Assembly (NCBI GenBank): GCA_016209525.1
Contig: JACQWK010000649.1
Location: forward strand, 1 to 45,490
DNA: 45,490 nucleotides
Direction of reading: 5' to 3'
Source: Verrucomicrobiota bacterium
Lineage (GTDB): Bacteria; Verrucomicrobiota; Verrucomicrobiia; Limisphaerales; SIBE01
A program made the position numbers and the translations under genes. Below, piece after piece: positions 1 through 7,840 of this stretch. Below the pieces are notes generated by a model, which did no database searches, had not been told where the DNA came from, and saw only the letters and a list, made by a program, of their open reading frames with translations. The first letter of the stretch is position 1; every line of letters begins with the position of its first letter.

Positions 1-7
1 ACCAAAT

Positions 8-77
8 TGATGCCCCTCACCCCATCCCTCTCCCCATCCGATGGGGAGAGGGTGTCCGTAGGACGGGTGAGGGGTAT
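8..77. repeat. GC-rich palindromic intergenic repeat, family B (copy 1)
   Basis: The segment holds the inverted pair CCCTCTCCCCATCCGATGGGGAGAGGG flanked by CCCCTCACC and GGTGAGGGG. A nearly identical copy (57-58 bp, one single-base gap) lies at 29664-29720, and looser relatives occur at 1972-2106, 18290-18415, 31480-31614, 33858-33884 and 45464-45490. The element sits just downstream of the ABC ATPase gene. It could act as a transcript-end hairpin, but its recurrence next to unrelated genes argues for an interspersed repeat. The rest of 1-155 shows no gene. Confidence 0.75.
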
Positions 78-155
78 TTCAAGAAGGGTTTTCACAGCCA
101 TTAGTCTCGGCTTGATCGCTCATTGGAATCCAGCGTTTTGCATGGAGCCTTAAAT

Positions 156-875
156 TCACCGCATCTCCAGATCGAGGATCTGTTCGATCTTGTCCGCGGT
201 GAGCAGTTCGTTGACCGAGCCTCGCAGGACGTTGCCTTCGTGCAGCCAAATGACATTTTGCACGGACATCCTTACGGCGGCTAGGTCATGGCTGGCCATG
301 AGAATCGTCAACTGCTGTTGCTCGTGAATGCGCTGCAACAGCTCCATGATCGCTTGGCGGGCGGCGGCGTCGATGCCGGCGGTGGGTTCGTCCAGCAGCA
401 GGAAATCGGGCTTCGCCGCCAAGGCCCGGGCGATTAGCACCCGTTGCTTTTGGCCGCCGGAAAGCTCGGAGAAAAGCTTGCGACCGAGCGATTCGGCGCC
501 GGTCTCTCGCAGACACTGTCGCGCCCAATCTTTTTCGGCGTGACTCACCCGGGCCCCGGGACGCACGCGGCCGCAAGTGCCCATGAGAACCACCTCGAGG
601 GAGGAAAAAAGAAAGATTGGATCGAGCGAATCACGTTGCGGCGTGTAGCCAAGCACCACCGGACGGCCTTGCACGGTGGCAAACTCCACGCGTCCCCCCA
701 GGGCCGGGATAATCCCAAGGATCGTCTTGATCAGCGTGGATTTGCCCGATCCATTCGCGCCGAGAAGCCCGGAAAAGCTGCCCCGCTGCAACCCGAGATT
801 GACGTCGGGCAGGACAACGTGACGGCCATGGCCGGCCGCCACATGTTCCAGCGTGAGCAGCAATTCGTCGGTCAC
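156..875 (-). CDS. Metal (zinc/manganese-type) ABC transporter ATP-binding protein
   Basis: This 239-residue protein is a complete ABC ATPase: Walker A GANGSGKST near residue 40, the signature LSGGQKQRV near 139, Walker B FLLLDEPTAG directly after, and the H-loop ASHDL near 194. The length and the neighbouring solute-binding gene fit the ZnuC/MntB-like family, which drives uptake of Zn2+ or Mn2+ across the inner membrane with a ZnuB-type permease. The start is a GTG whose bases overlap the stop of the upstream binding-protein gene (GTGA, 4 nt), so the two are translationally coupled. No permease gene follows within the 155 bp left in the window; it should lie beyond the edge. Which metal is carried cannot be read from this subunit. 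Confidence 0.93.
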   Translation of the reverse strand: MTDELLLTLEHVAAGHGRHVVLPDVNLGLQRGSFSGLLGANGSGKSTLIKTILGIIPALGGRVEFATVQGRPVVLGYTPQRDSLDPIFLFSSLEVVLMGTCGRVRPGARVSHAEKDWARQCLRETGAESLGRKLFSELSGGQKQRVLIARALAAKPDFLLLDEPTAGIDAAARQAIMELLQRIHEQQQLTILMASHDLAAVRMSVQNVIWLHEGNVLRGSVNELLTADKIEQILDLEMR

Positions 876-1756
876 TTTGATTCCTTCAGGGCCGCCACTA
901 TTTGCGCCACATCATAGTCGAAGAGGCTGAAGTAGTCCTTCACTTTTTCGTGGCCGCCGACTTTTTCCGGCACGACCAGCAACTTAGCCCCGGCGTTGCG
1001 GGCGATGTATTCGGGCGTTTTGCGCGGGCGGAACGGTTCGATCAAGACCAGCTTGACCTCTTCTTCTTTGGCCCGTGCAACGAGAGCGCCGATGTGGGCC
1101 GGTGACGGTTCGATGCCCGGTTTGGGTTCGATGGTGCCGGCCAACGCCAGCCCGAACCGTTCCAGGAAGTAATCGAAGGACTTGTGATAGGTCACGACTT
1201 TTGCGCCGCGATACGGTTCCAGGAGCCGGTTCCATTCGGCCAGCTTGCGGTCGATGCGATCGTTGAACTGGCGGGCGTTCGCGGCGTAATAATCCGAGTT
1301 CGAGCCGTCAAGCCGGCCCAACGCCTCCGCGATGTGGTTCACGAGAATCTTCGCGTTAGCCGGATCGAGCCAGAAGTGAGGATTACCCAGCGGATGCACG
1401 TCGCCTTGCGACCGATCCACGGGCCCTGAGGGCACGTCCAGCAGCCGGATGCCTGACGACGCATTCAAACGGCCAGAAGCGCCAGGCAAGATTTTCGCGT
1501 TGCGGGCGTTGTTGACGAGCGGCGGGAGCCAGCCGATTTCCAGATCCGCGCCACCTTCGATCAATAGGTCCGCTTTGTTGAGAACTGTGATGAAGCTGGG
1601 CTTGGGATCGACGAAGTGAGCGTCTTCCGGGCCTTTGACCAGGCTCGTGACAGTGATCTTGTCTCCGCCGACCTCTTGGGCGAGTGCCGCGAAGTCCGGC
1701 AGCGTCGCCACGACGTTGACTTTCGCTGACGCCGGAGAAATGAGTGAAAACCACAT
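872..1756 (-). CDS. Periplasmic metal-binding protein of ABC transporter (ZnuA/TroA-like)
   Basis: The protein matches cluster A-I solute-binding proteins that capture Zn2+ or Mn2+ for the adjacent ATPase. Likely metal ligands are the histidines in DAHFVDPKPS, GNPHFWLDP and VTYHKSFDYF and an acidic residue near the C-terminus. Only a short loop with histidine (GDVHPLGNPH) is present, unlike the long His-rich loop of many ZnuA proteins. The ORF track starts at 2236, but its first 150 or so residues translate palindromic repeats (families A and B) and cannot be genuine. I chose ATG 1756, giving a short hydrophobic leader ending SPASA; a TTG at 1762 is also possible. The original start may have been displaced by the repeat, so the N-terminus is uncertain. 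The function call itself is firm. Confidence 0.88.
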   Translation of the reverse strand: MWFSLISPASAKVNVVATLPDFAALAQEVGGDKITVTSLVKGPEDAHFVDPKPSFITVLNKADLLIEGGADLEIGWLPPLVNNARNAKILPGASGRLNASSGIRLLDVPSGPVDRSQGDVHPLGNPHFWLDPANAKILVNHIAEALGRLDGSNSDYYAANARQFNDRIDRKLAEWNRLLEPYRGAKVVTYHKSFDYFLERFGLALAGTIEPKPGIEPSPAHIGALVARAKEEEVKLVLIEPFRPRKTPEYIARNAGAKLLVVPEKVGGHEKVKDYFSLFDYDVAQIVAALKESK

Positions 1757-1798
1757 GAACAATGCGGCGTATCCAAAGAGGTTGCTGCGATAGGGCTC

Positions 1799-1901
1799 AG
1801 CGCGGCGGAGCCGCAAACAAAACGGGTGGGGCGAGACTCCGTCGAGCCCTGGAATTCGTTCGCGCAAGAAAGTTGGGGCTCGACAGGAGTCTCGCCCCAC
1901 C
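1799..1901. repeat. Inverted repeat, family A (copy 1)
   Basis: The arms GTGGGGCGAGACTCCGTCGA and TCGACAGGAGTCTCGCCCCAC face each other across about 30 bp. The preceding GCGCGGCGGAGCCGCAAACAA is shared with the copy at 30755-30859. Further copies are at 28052-28130 and, partly, near 45361. It sits immediately upstream of the metal-binding protein gene and is translated in the over-long ORF. Confidence 0.8.
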
Positions 1902-1971
1902 GGGGAGTTGGTGCAGCCCACGACCGTTTCAGTCAATATTGATACACTGACTCGTGTTTCGGCGCCCGTTT

Positions 1972-2106
1972 TCCCCTCACCCTGGCCCTCTCCCCCAGGG
2001 AGAGGGAATAACGCCGACCGCGTATCGGAAAATTCGTCAAGCTCGGCCGGCCGCACCGCCGCGAACGATCCTCCCTCTCCCCTGGGGAGAGGGCCGTGGT
2101 GAGGGG
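1972..2106. repeat. Palindromic repeat, family B (two inverted units)
   Basis: CCCCTCACCCTGGCCCTCTCCC followed by GGGAGAGGG, then about 60 bp later CCCTCTCCCCTGGGGAGAGGGCC and GTGAGGGGG, form a nested inverted structure. It fills most of the 519 bp between the binding-protein start and the porin gene; the remainder of that gap shows no gene. Confidence 0.7.
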
Positions 2107-2275
2107 GAAGCAAATGCGACCTAGCCTGCGGCGTCCTCAGCAACCCGGACCGATCATGCTTTCTTTTGCTGGATAGAGGGGCGTTTGTGTCAGCCGCGCC
2201 TGGTCCACAGGAGTGAATCGAAAAGTGGTTCTTCATAGTTCAAACGCAGAATTGAGGGTTTCATCCGTCTGCGGT

Positions 2276-3784
2276 TCAGAATTTATGCGCTCCGTGGCTG
2301 CCGAGCAGAAACTCAAACTGAAGCCACACCGAATGGTCCACACCGATGCTCTTGCGGTCATCGTGGTTGTATTGGAGCCGGAGTTTGGAGAACTCGGTTG
2401 GGAACCAAGTGAAGTTCGGCGAAAGCCGCCAGCGTCTTCCGCGCTGGAGGTCATCACCGAGGAGTTCCTCGTATCCAGCCTGGCTTCCGGCCACGTAGTC
2501 GCCCCGCAGACCCGCGACCCAGCGCGGTCGAATCCCCCACAGCAATTGCGAGTAGAATCCCCAGTCGCTCAGCGTCTCGCGCGCCAGCAGGTCCGGCGTG
2601 CCGTTGCCATCTGCATCTTGTTCGTCAGGATCGAGGTTGCCGTCGCCGTTGCGGTCCCAGTCAAAAGCGCCAGCCTCGTAGCGGCGCAGCATCGCTTCAC
2701 TCTGCCACGACACAAATGGGAATCCTTTGTTGTGGTTGACTGGTTTCCATTTCCAGAACAGGTCCAGGCCGTAAAGCTGTGTGTCCGTGTCCGGGCCCGA
2801 TCCATTCGGGCCAAACGCCGCGGAGACGCCCGCCAGCAAGGTCTGCGACTCGCTTAGATTGAACGACGCCGCATAGCGAGGGACGAAGAGCATATCGCCG
2901 AGCGATTGGACAGAACCTTGGTCCATGAGCCGTCCGAACAGTGGCTCACCTTCGTTGCCATTTCGAAAACTGGCGGCCGTTTCGCCCTGGCTGTTCTGGG
3001 CGCTCAGAAACAGCTCGGAGTAAAACGGCGTAGGCGCAAGCCAGGAAAGCCGCGCGCCGGCGTTGCGCAATCCGTCCCCGCCGAGAAACCGGCCATTCAC
3101 CAGCGGTTGATCCACAAAATCCCACACGTGGGGATGGAACTGGTTCAGCCGGCCAAACTCGGTGAAATATTGGCCTGCCTTGAGCTGGAGTCTGCCAGGC
3201 AGCGAGAGCGTTTCCAAATAGGCTTCCTCAACTTCGAGGAACGATTCTCCTTCGCGGTCGATTTGGAGGATAATGTTGGCCTGCCCACGGAAATAGGGAT
3301 CGACCATCCCTTCAAATGTGGTCTCAAGGTTTTGCACGGTGAACCCGCGTTGGACCGGGTCATGTCCGCCAAGTTGCAGGCCCCTTTCGATGTCGTTCGC
3401 CGTGGAGCCGCCGGCCGCAAACAGCGCGTCGAAAGAAAGGTTCAAGTAACTGTGCGGCCCGCCCAGCAATCGAATCGGATCGCTGGGTGACCAGGGCTTC
3501 GGCGCTGTCTCCGCCGCCGGAGGCGCTGCCGACCGGGCTTCCACCAAATTCTTGAGCTTCGCCTGTTCCGCGGCGGCACTGGATTGTTGCTTCTCCAGCG
3601 TCTCGATCTGTTGATGGAGCGCTTCCATTTGCTGGCGCTGTTCGCGCTGGATGCGCTCAAAGTTCTGCTGCATCTCCTGCAACTCCTTTTTCAGTTGCTC
3701 CACCTGATTTGTCTCCTGGCCCAGGAGCGGCATCGCGCTCAGGCAAAGGGCAGAAGACCATCCTAAAAGGATTCTCGGTTTCAT
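2276..3784 (-). CDS. Outer-membrane porin with N-terminal coiled coil
   Basis: I chose ATG 3784 (MKPRILLGWSSALCLSAMP), which gives a clear signal peptide; the 13 residues before it in the ORF track lack one. After cleavage a Glu/Gln-rich coiled coil (about residues 25-70, heptads such as LKKELQEMQQNFERIQREQ) precedes a long region of alternating aromatic strands ending in phenylalanine, as in outer-membrane beta barrels. This resembles the Verrucomicrobia porins related to phosphate-selective OprO/OprP. Unusual is a loop with two calcium-site-like stretches, DRNGDGNLDPDE and DADGNGTPD. The gene lies upstream of, and in the same direction as, the metal ABC genes, so a role in metal passage is plausible but inferred. 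Substrate is unknown. Confidence 0.82.
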   Translation of the reverse strand: MKPRILLGWSSALCLSAMPLLGQETNQVEQLKKELQEMQQNFERIQREQRQQMEALHQQIETLEKQQSSAAAEQAKLKNLVEARSAAPPAAETAPKPWSPSDPIRLLGGPHSYLNLSFDALFAAGGSTANDIERGLQLGGHDPVQRGFTVQNLETTFEGMVDPYFRGQANIILQIDREGESFLEVEEAYLETLSLPGRLQLKAGQYFTEFGRLNQFHPHVWDFVDQPLVNGRFLGGDGLRNAGARLSWLAPTPFYSELFLSAQNSQGETAASFRNGNEGEPLFGRLMDQGSVQSLGDMLFVPRYAASFNLSESQTLLAGVSAAFGPNGSGPDTDTQLYGLDLFWKWKPVNHNKGFPFVSWQSEAMLRRYEAGAFDWDRNGDGNLDPDEQDADGNGTPDLLARETLSDWGFYSQLLWGIRPRWVAGLRGDYVAGSQAGYEELLGDDLQRGRRWRLSPNFTWFPTEFSKLRLQYNHDDRKSIGVDHSVWLQFEFLLGSHGAHKF

Positions 3785-3904
3785 GTCTTTCTTCGAGAAG
3801 GCGGACGCGCCTCGCGTCCACACTGGGTCAAGGACTCCCGTCAGTTCTCAACGAAGGGCGGTCGGCAGTTGAGAGTTGAAGGCAGGGAGTCTTGGTGCCC
3901 GCCT

Positions 3905-4252
3905 CTAACCGACAACCGTGTTTGGAGGACAAACGGAGGGAGGAGCGCGACTGTGAGCCAGCCGGTAGTCGGCGGTCGGATAATCTCGGCGCGGCGGGAT
4001 TGGGACCGAGTCGAGGCCGTCGGGGGGAGGAATCAGAGTGACGGCACACGCGGCCGCGGCGAGCACCGACTCTTTGCCGAACTGAGTGATCAGACAGTGA
4101 TGAGAGGGATGCCGAGAGTCGCTGTGCAGCCAATGGTGGAGTTGCGGAGAGACCGCGAGGGTAGAAACCCACGTCCACAGGCTCAGCATGAAGCCGACGC
4201 CCAGGATTCTGCAGGAACCCCGCGACCGCAAGCCTGGTGGACCCGCGCGCAT
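3905..4252 (-). CDS. Small His-rich membrane or exported protein of the metal-uptake locus
   Basis: In the frame of ORF 3905-4297 the translation shows a basic stretch (RSRGSCR), a hydrophobic segment (ILGVGFMLSLWTWVSTLAVS), and then a histidine/cysteine cluster LHHWLHSDSRHPSHHCL, which looks like a metal-binding patch. It ends with DYRLAHSRAPP. I recall small Verrucomicrobia proteins with the same order (hydrophobic leader, H..LH.D....H.C, C-terminal YRL..SRAPP), but cannot check this here. ATG 4252 has GGAA upstream and keeps the basic residues; ATG 4189 is an alternative. Position upstream of the porin and ZnuA-like genes supports metal handling. Overlapping ORFs on both strands make the call moderate. 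Confidence 0.5.
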   Translation of the reverse strand: MRAGPPGLRSRGSCRILGVGFMLSLWTWVSTLAVSPQLHHWLHSDSRHPSHHCLITQFGKESVLAAAACAVTLIPPPDGLDSVPIPPRRDYPTADYRLAHSRAPPSVCPPNTVVG

Positions 4253-4334
4253 TCTGGTTCCGATCAAACAAAACCTGAAAGTGAATGCAAGCCTCAATTC
4301 GGACCGACTCGCAGCAGCAGTGCATCTCGGAGTT

Positions 4335-4487
4335 GTTCGTAGCGGCGGGCGACTCGCCTGCCGTAGCGCCGGTGCGTCTCGCCCGGTGGACTCAGAGTGG
4401 AAGTGGGAGCGACTGCGAAATTTGCGGCCCGCACCGGGCGGCGAGACGCCCGCCCTTTGCGGCAGGTGAGACGTCCGCCGCTACGGA
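4335..4487. repeat. GC-rich inverted repeats, family E
   Basis: GTAGCGGCGGGCGACTCGCC near the left end and GGCAGGTGAGACGTCCGCCGCTAC near the right end are imperfect inverted arms enclosing GGGCGGCGAGACGCCCGCCC. The element lies at the 3' end of the EIIC gene and overlaps its last few bases. No gene is seen in 4253-4480. Confidence 0.65.
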
Positions 4488-5734
4488 CTCTTTATAGCGG
4501 CTTTCCCAAGCCGCTGCCGTTCGGCCGCCTTGGCAAAAGGGTAATAGACCAACATGGCAATCACGATCGAGAAAGCCCCCCAAACCGCGGCTTTCCAGTC
4601 CCCACCGGAAACCAAATAGTGCCCGATGATCGGCGGTGTCGTCCAAGGCACGTTGACGAAGGGCTTGTGGATTAGGTTCCAGTTCATGAGCAAATAACTG
4701 CCGGTCGTCAGGATGAGCGCGTTGAGGATGTACGGAATCATAAAAATGGGATTCAGCACGATGGGGAAGCCAAAGAAGATGGGTTCGTTGATGCCAAAAA
4801 TCTGCGTTGGCAGCGAGATGCGGCTAACTTTTCGAAAGCCAGGTTCCTTGGAGTTCCACATGATCAACGCCAGGGCAATGGTCGCTCCTGTTCCGCCGAC
4901 ATTCACGAAGCTGGTGAAAAAGCCGTAGGCCGTGACGTAGGGCAAAGGCTGCCCTTGCGTTGTCGCCTCGACGTTCGCGGCCAAGTACTGGAGAAAGATC
5001 GGAGCCACGATGGCATCCACGGCGTTGTCGCCATTGATGCCGACGGACCAAAGCATCGTGACCAGGAAGGCATAGACCAGGATGCCCGGTAATGTGTTCA
5101 AGGCGAACACGAGAGGTTTGAAAACCGTTTGCACGATGTGGTCGATATCCAAACCCCAGACAAATCGGATCACCCAGAAGGCCATGACGAGGAAGAACAA
5201 CGGGCTGAGAGAGAGAAACGACTCATAGACGATGGGCGGCACATTTTCGGGAAGCTTGATGACAATGTGTTTGTCGGTGAAAAATTTTTGAACGCGGACC
5301 GAAATCAGCGCAATGATGACGGCGGTAAAGAGGCCTTTGGAACCAAGGCCATCCATCGAGAGCGCCAGATCCTCCGGCTCGTTTCCCAGCCTGAGCTGGA
5401 TCATGAGAAAGATCAACGTGGCCATCGAGGCGCTCACGATGGCTTCCTGCTGGAACCGCTTTCCAAGGTCATAGCCGATCGAAAAGCAGACAAAGACGGC
5501 GAGCAGCCCGAAGGTGGCGGTCACCGGAACTTGAAGGAGTTGGAGGTACGGAGCGACGACTTTGTCCCAGCCAGTCACCGGCATGTACGACACGATCATG
5601 AAGACACCCCCAATGATCGTGAGTGGCACCACCGACACCATCCCGGCGCGGATGGCAGACATGTAGGTGTTCTCGCTGAGCGCGGTCAGCGCCGGCACGA
5701 CGCGGGTGTTCAGGAGGCCAGCTCCAGCATTCAC
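4481..5734 (-). CDS. PTS sugar transporter subunit EIIC (lactose/cellobiose type), orphan
   Basis: The product is a polytopic membrane protein with about ten hydrophobic segments and the EIIC hallmark INEPIFFGFPIVLNP late in the chain. The stretch SVGINGDNAVDAIVAPI and a glycine-rich segment before it are also typical of the Lac family (LacE/CelB), which moves beta-glucosides or diacetylchitobiose while coupling to EIIA and EIIB. I place the start at GTG 5734 because AAGGAG lies five bases upstream; the ORF-track ATG at 5776 has no such site. That gives 418 residues, a little short of the roughly 430-450 usual for the family. No EIIA, EIIB, HPr or EI gene is in the window, so either they lie elsewhere or the protein works without phosphotransfer. 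Confidence 0.85.
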   Translation of the reverse strand: MNAGAGLLNTRVVPALTALSENTYMSAIRAGMVSVVPLTIIGGVFMIVSYMPVTGWDKVVAPYLQLLQVPVTATFGLLAVFVCFSIGYDLGKRFQQEAIVSASMATLIFLMIQLRLGNEPEDLALSMDGLGSKGLFTAVIIALISVRVQKFFTDKHIVIKLPENVPPIVYESFLSLSPLFFLVMAFWVIRFVWGLDIDHIVQTVFKPLVFALNTLPGILVYAFLVTMLWSVGINGDNAVDAIVAPIFLQYLAANVEATTQGQPLPYVTAYGFFTSFVNVGGTGATIALALIMWNSKEPGFRKVSRISLPTQIFGINEPIFFGFPIVLNPIFMIPYILNALILTTGSYLLMNWNLIHKPFVNVPWTTPPIIGHYLVSGGDWKAAVWGAFSIVIAMLVYYPFAKAAERQRLGKAAIKSP

Positions 5735-5941
5735 ATCGGCTCCTTTACCGGCGCAACGAGCAGGACGTTCTCTCATGCTCTTGCACTCGCCGGACTGCCG
5801 TCACGTTCATTGGAAGAGTCAACACGTGCGGGGAACGGCTTACAAGTGGATTGCACGAGATCCGATCAGAATGTGCAGCGCAAATCCTTCGTACCGAAGT
5901 TCGGATTGCCTCGGCTAGGGTCAAGGGATAAATTGAACAGC

Positions 5942-6139
5942 ATGAAGCGAAGCGATCCATTCCGGATTTACGAAAGGTATCCTGACCAGTTCGTGGCCAC
6001 TTTCGGAAAATCGGGCCGCCCTGTGGCGCACTCCAATTCGTTGCGTAAGCTCTATGCGTCGTTAAAGCGCCAAGGGATCGCCCCCGCCGAAACCATCGTT
6101 GAAAAAGTGCCCCCCAAAGACGCCGTCGTTATCTATTGA
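5942..6139 (+). CDS. Small DUF5678-like protein (65 aa)
   Basis: Starting at ATG 5942, the 65-residue product has the pattern I associate with DUF5678: YPDQFVATFGKSGRPVAHS, then a helix SLRKLYASLKRQGI, then a closing VPPKDAVVIY strand. Members of this family are commonly found directly upstream of a retropepsin-like aspartic protease gene, as here. The function of the pair is unknown. The ORF track buries it inside a 336-residue ORF whose first part is antisense to the EIIC gene and is spurious. A clear ribosome-binding site is not seen (AAATTGAACAGC precedes the ATG). Family assignment is from memory of the sequence pattern. Confidence 0.65.
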   Translation: MKRSDPFRIYERYPDQFVATFGKSGRPVAHSNSLRKLYASLKRQGIAPAETIVEKVPPKDAVVIY

Positions 6140-6187
6140 GTTTCCTTACGCGGCCCGCCGCTTCAAAGGGCCTGGCGGTATTATCCG

Positions 6188-6535
6188 GTGGTGGAGGCCG
6201 GAATTCAGGGCCGGGACACAGTTTATCGTGTGCGCCTTCTTTTGGATTCCGGCGCAGATTGCACAATGCTTCCCAAGTCGATGGGTGAGTTGGCGGGCGT
6301 TGACTTCAGCCGACTGCGGCGACTCAACGTCACCGGTGTGGAAGGTCGAGGCGTGAAAGCCTACTTGGGAATGGTCCACCTGCAGATTGCCGGGCTCGCG
6401 CTGCCGCCGATTCCCTGCCTCTACGGCTCGTCGGACAAGACCCCGTTGCTCCTTGGTCGAGAGGGTTTTTTCGACCTCTTCGACGTTAAATTCGACAACC
6501 GACGTAAGAGAGTTGTGTTGACGCAATTGTTCTGA
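6188..6535 (+). CDS. Retropepsin-like (clan AA) aspartic protease, N-terminus probably damaged
   Basis: The catalytic motif LLLDSGADCTMLP with following hydrophobic strands and the late LLGREGFFDLFDVKF (a second conserved strand with LLGR before the flap end) identify a single-domain aspartic protease fold of the type that dimerises. The first in-frame start is GTG 6188, but the frame stays open upstream and reads RYYPVVEAGI, a strand expected to be part of the fold. Further upstream FPYAARRFKG, which looks like the usual family N-terminus, is in a different frame, so a one-base indel near 6165-6180 is likely. The gene follows the DUF5678-like gene by 48 bp. Substrate and role are unknown; it could be a decaying gene. 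Confidence 0.68.
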   Translation: MVEAGIQGRDTVYRVRLLLDSGADCTMLPKSMGELAGVDFSRLRRLNVTGVEGRGVKAYLGMVHLQIAGLALPPIPCLYGSSDKTPLLLGREGFFDLFDVKFDNRRKRVVLTQLF

Positions 6536-6599
6536 ATGTCTCACAGCTTGTGAATTTGCATGGCCGCGATCGGGTGTGATCGACCAAAAGTCGCCTGAC

Positions 6600-7838
6600 T
6601 CATCCAAGCCAGTCGCGGAGCTCCTTGCTGTTTTCGTACAACTTTTCGAAAGCACGGGCGATGTCATCCATGTCAGCGCGCGGGCCGAGAAGGAGGTTTT
6701 GTTCGAGCCAGATGCCTTGCTCGCGACAGATCAGATCGCTGTTCGGGCATTGGGTTTTGCGATAGTCCAACCTGGCGCGAGCCTTCGGCAGATACGGACC
6801 GAAGGCTTTGTTCCGAAACATCGGCTGTCGGTGGAGCGAAAATCCGTAACCATCCGAACAGGGGATGCCTTCCGCTCGGAGCGCCTGAAGCACCACCGAG
6901 CGCGGCGCACCGAATTCCTTGGGGTCCATTCGCAACATGAAGAGGTGGTGACTGTGCCGCGTGCAGTCAGGCGGTCGTTTTTGCGGATGCAGACCGGGCA
7001 AGCCGGCGATCTTACGCGCCAGGTATTGTCCGTTGCGGTCGCGAGTTTTGATCTGCTGCTCCAGACGGTCGAGTTGGGCGTTGAGGACGGCGCCTTGGAA
7101 TTCGCCCAGACGGTAATTGCCCGAAATGACGTGATGTTCGTACCACACCCCGTCCGGAATGCGTCCGCAGTTGTGAATGGATCGGCACGCCTCCGCGAGC
7201 GCGTCGTCCTTGGTAGTGATCATGCCGCCTTCCCCGGCCGTGAGGTTCTTGCTCGACTGGAACGAGAACGATCCCAGGTGGCCGATGGACCCGGCGGGAC
7301 GGTTCCGGTAAAGAGCCCCATGCGCGTGAGCGGCATCCTCTATGACGACCAACTTGCGCCTGTTTGCGATAGCCATGATGGCGTCCATGTCCGCAGGCTG
7401 GCCGGCGAAGTGAACTGGGATGATCGCCCGCGTGCGCGGCGTGACGGCGGCCTCGACCGCCTTGGGATCAAGGTTGAACGTGTCCAGGTCAATGTCCGCA
7501 AAAACGGGAACCGCATTGGCTTCGATCACCGCGGACGCGGTCGAGAAAAACGTGTACGGCGGGACAATGACTTCAACTTCGGCGCGGATTCCAGCGGCCA
7601 GCAGGGCGATGCGGAGCGAAACTGTGCCGTTGACGACAGCGATGCCATGTTTGCAGCCGTGCATGGCGGCGAAGCGCTTTTCGAATTCGGCGACCGCCGG
7701 TCCGTGCAGCCGGCCCCATTTGCCGCTGCGGAGCGTGCGAAGCAGCCGTTTTTCTTCCGACTTGCCGAAGACTGGCCAAGACGGAAATGGGCGGGTGCGG
7801 AGCGGCGTTCCGCCGAAGAGAGCGAGTTTTTGTGGCAT
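6600..7838 (-). CDS. DegT/DnrJ/EryC1/StrS-family PLP-dependent aminotransferase
   Basis: The 412-residue protein has the fold-type I pattern of sugar aminotransferases: the GTVSLRIALLAAG region near 71, the aspartate-bearing VVIEDAAHAHGA near 164-174, and the PLP lysine in FSFQSSKNLTAGEGG at about residue 197. Such enzymes transaminate keto-sugar nucleotides for surface polysaccharides, aminoglycosides or related glycans. The N-terminal ALFGGTPLRTRPFPSWPVF is typical of the Verrucomicrobia/Planctomycetes branch. The ATG comes two bases after the stop of the methyltransferase gene, so the two are in one transcript. That pairing is unexpected, as no sugar-nucleotide genes are near; the actual substrate is not evident. 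Confidence 0.92.
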   Translation of the reverse strand: MPQKLALFGGTPLRTRPFPSWPVFGKSEEKRLLRTLRSGKWGRLHGPAVAEFEKRFAAMHGCKHGIAVVNGTVSLRIALLAAGIRAEVEVIVPPYTFFSTASAVIEANAVPVFADIDLDTFNLDPKAVEAAVTPRTRAIIPVHFAGQPADMDAIMAIANRRKLVVIEDAAHAHGALYRNRPAGSIGHLGSFSFQSSKNLTAGEGGMITTKDDALAEACRSIHNCGRIPDGVWYEHHVISGNYRLGEFQGAVLNAQLDRLEQQIKTRDRNGQYLARKIAGLPGLHPQKRPPDCTRHSHHLFMLRMDPKEFGAPRSVVLQALRAEGIPCSDGYGFSLHRQPMFRNKAFGPYLPKARARLDYRKTQCPNSDLICREQGIWLEQNLLLGPRADMDDIARAFEKLYENSKELRDWLG

Positions 7839-7840
7839 GA

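Noticed and set aside
3828-4325. 165-codon minus and 157-codon plus ORFs overlapping the small His-rich gene
   Set aside because: Arg/Ser/Pro-rich translations typical of wrong frames; only the 3905-4252 frame shows a leader and a conserved-looking motif.
5129-5941. N-terminal part of the 336-codon plus-strand ORF
   Set aside because: Antisense to the EIIC gene with His/Asp-rich shadow composition; only its last 65 codons form a credible gene.
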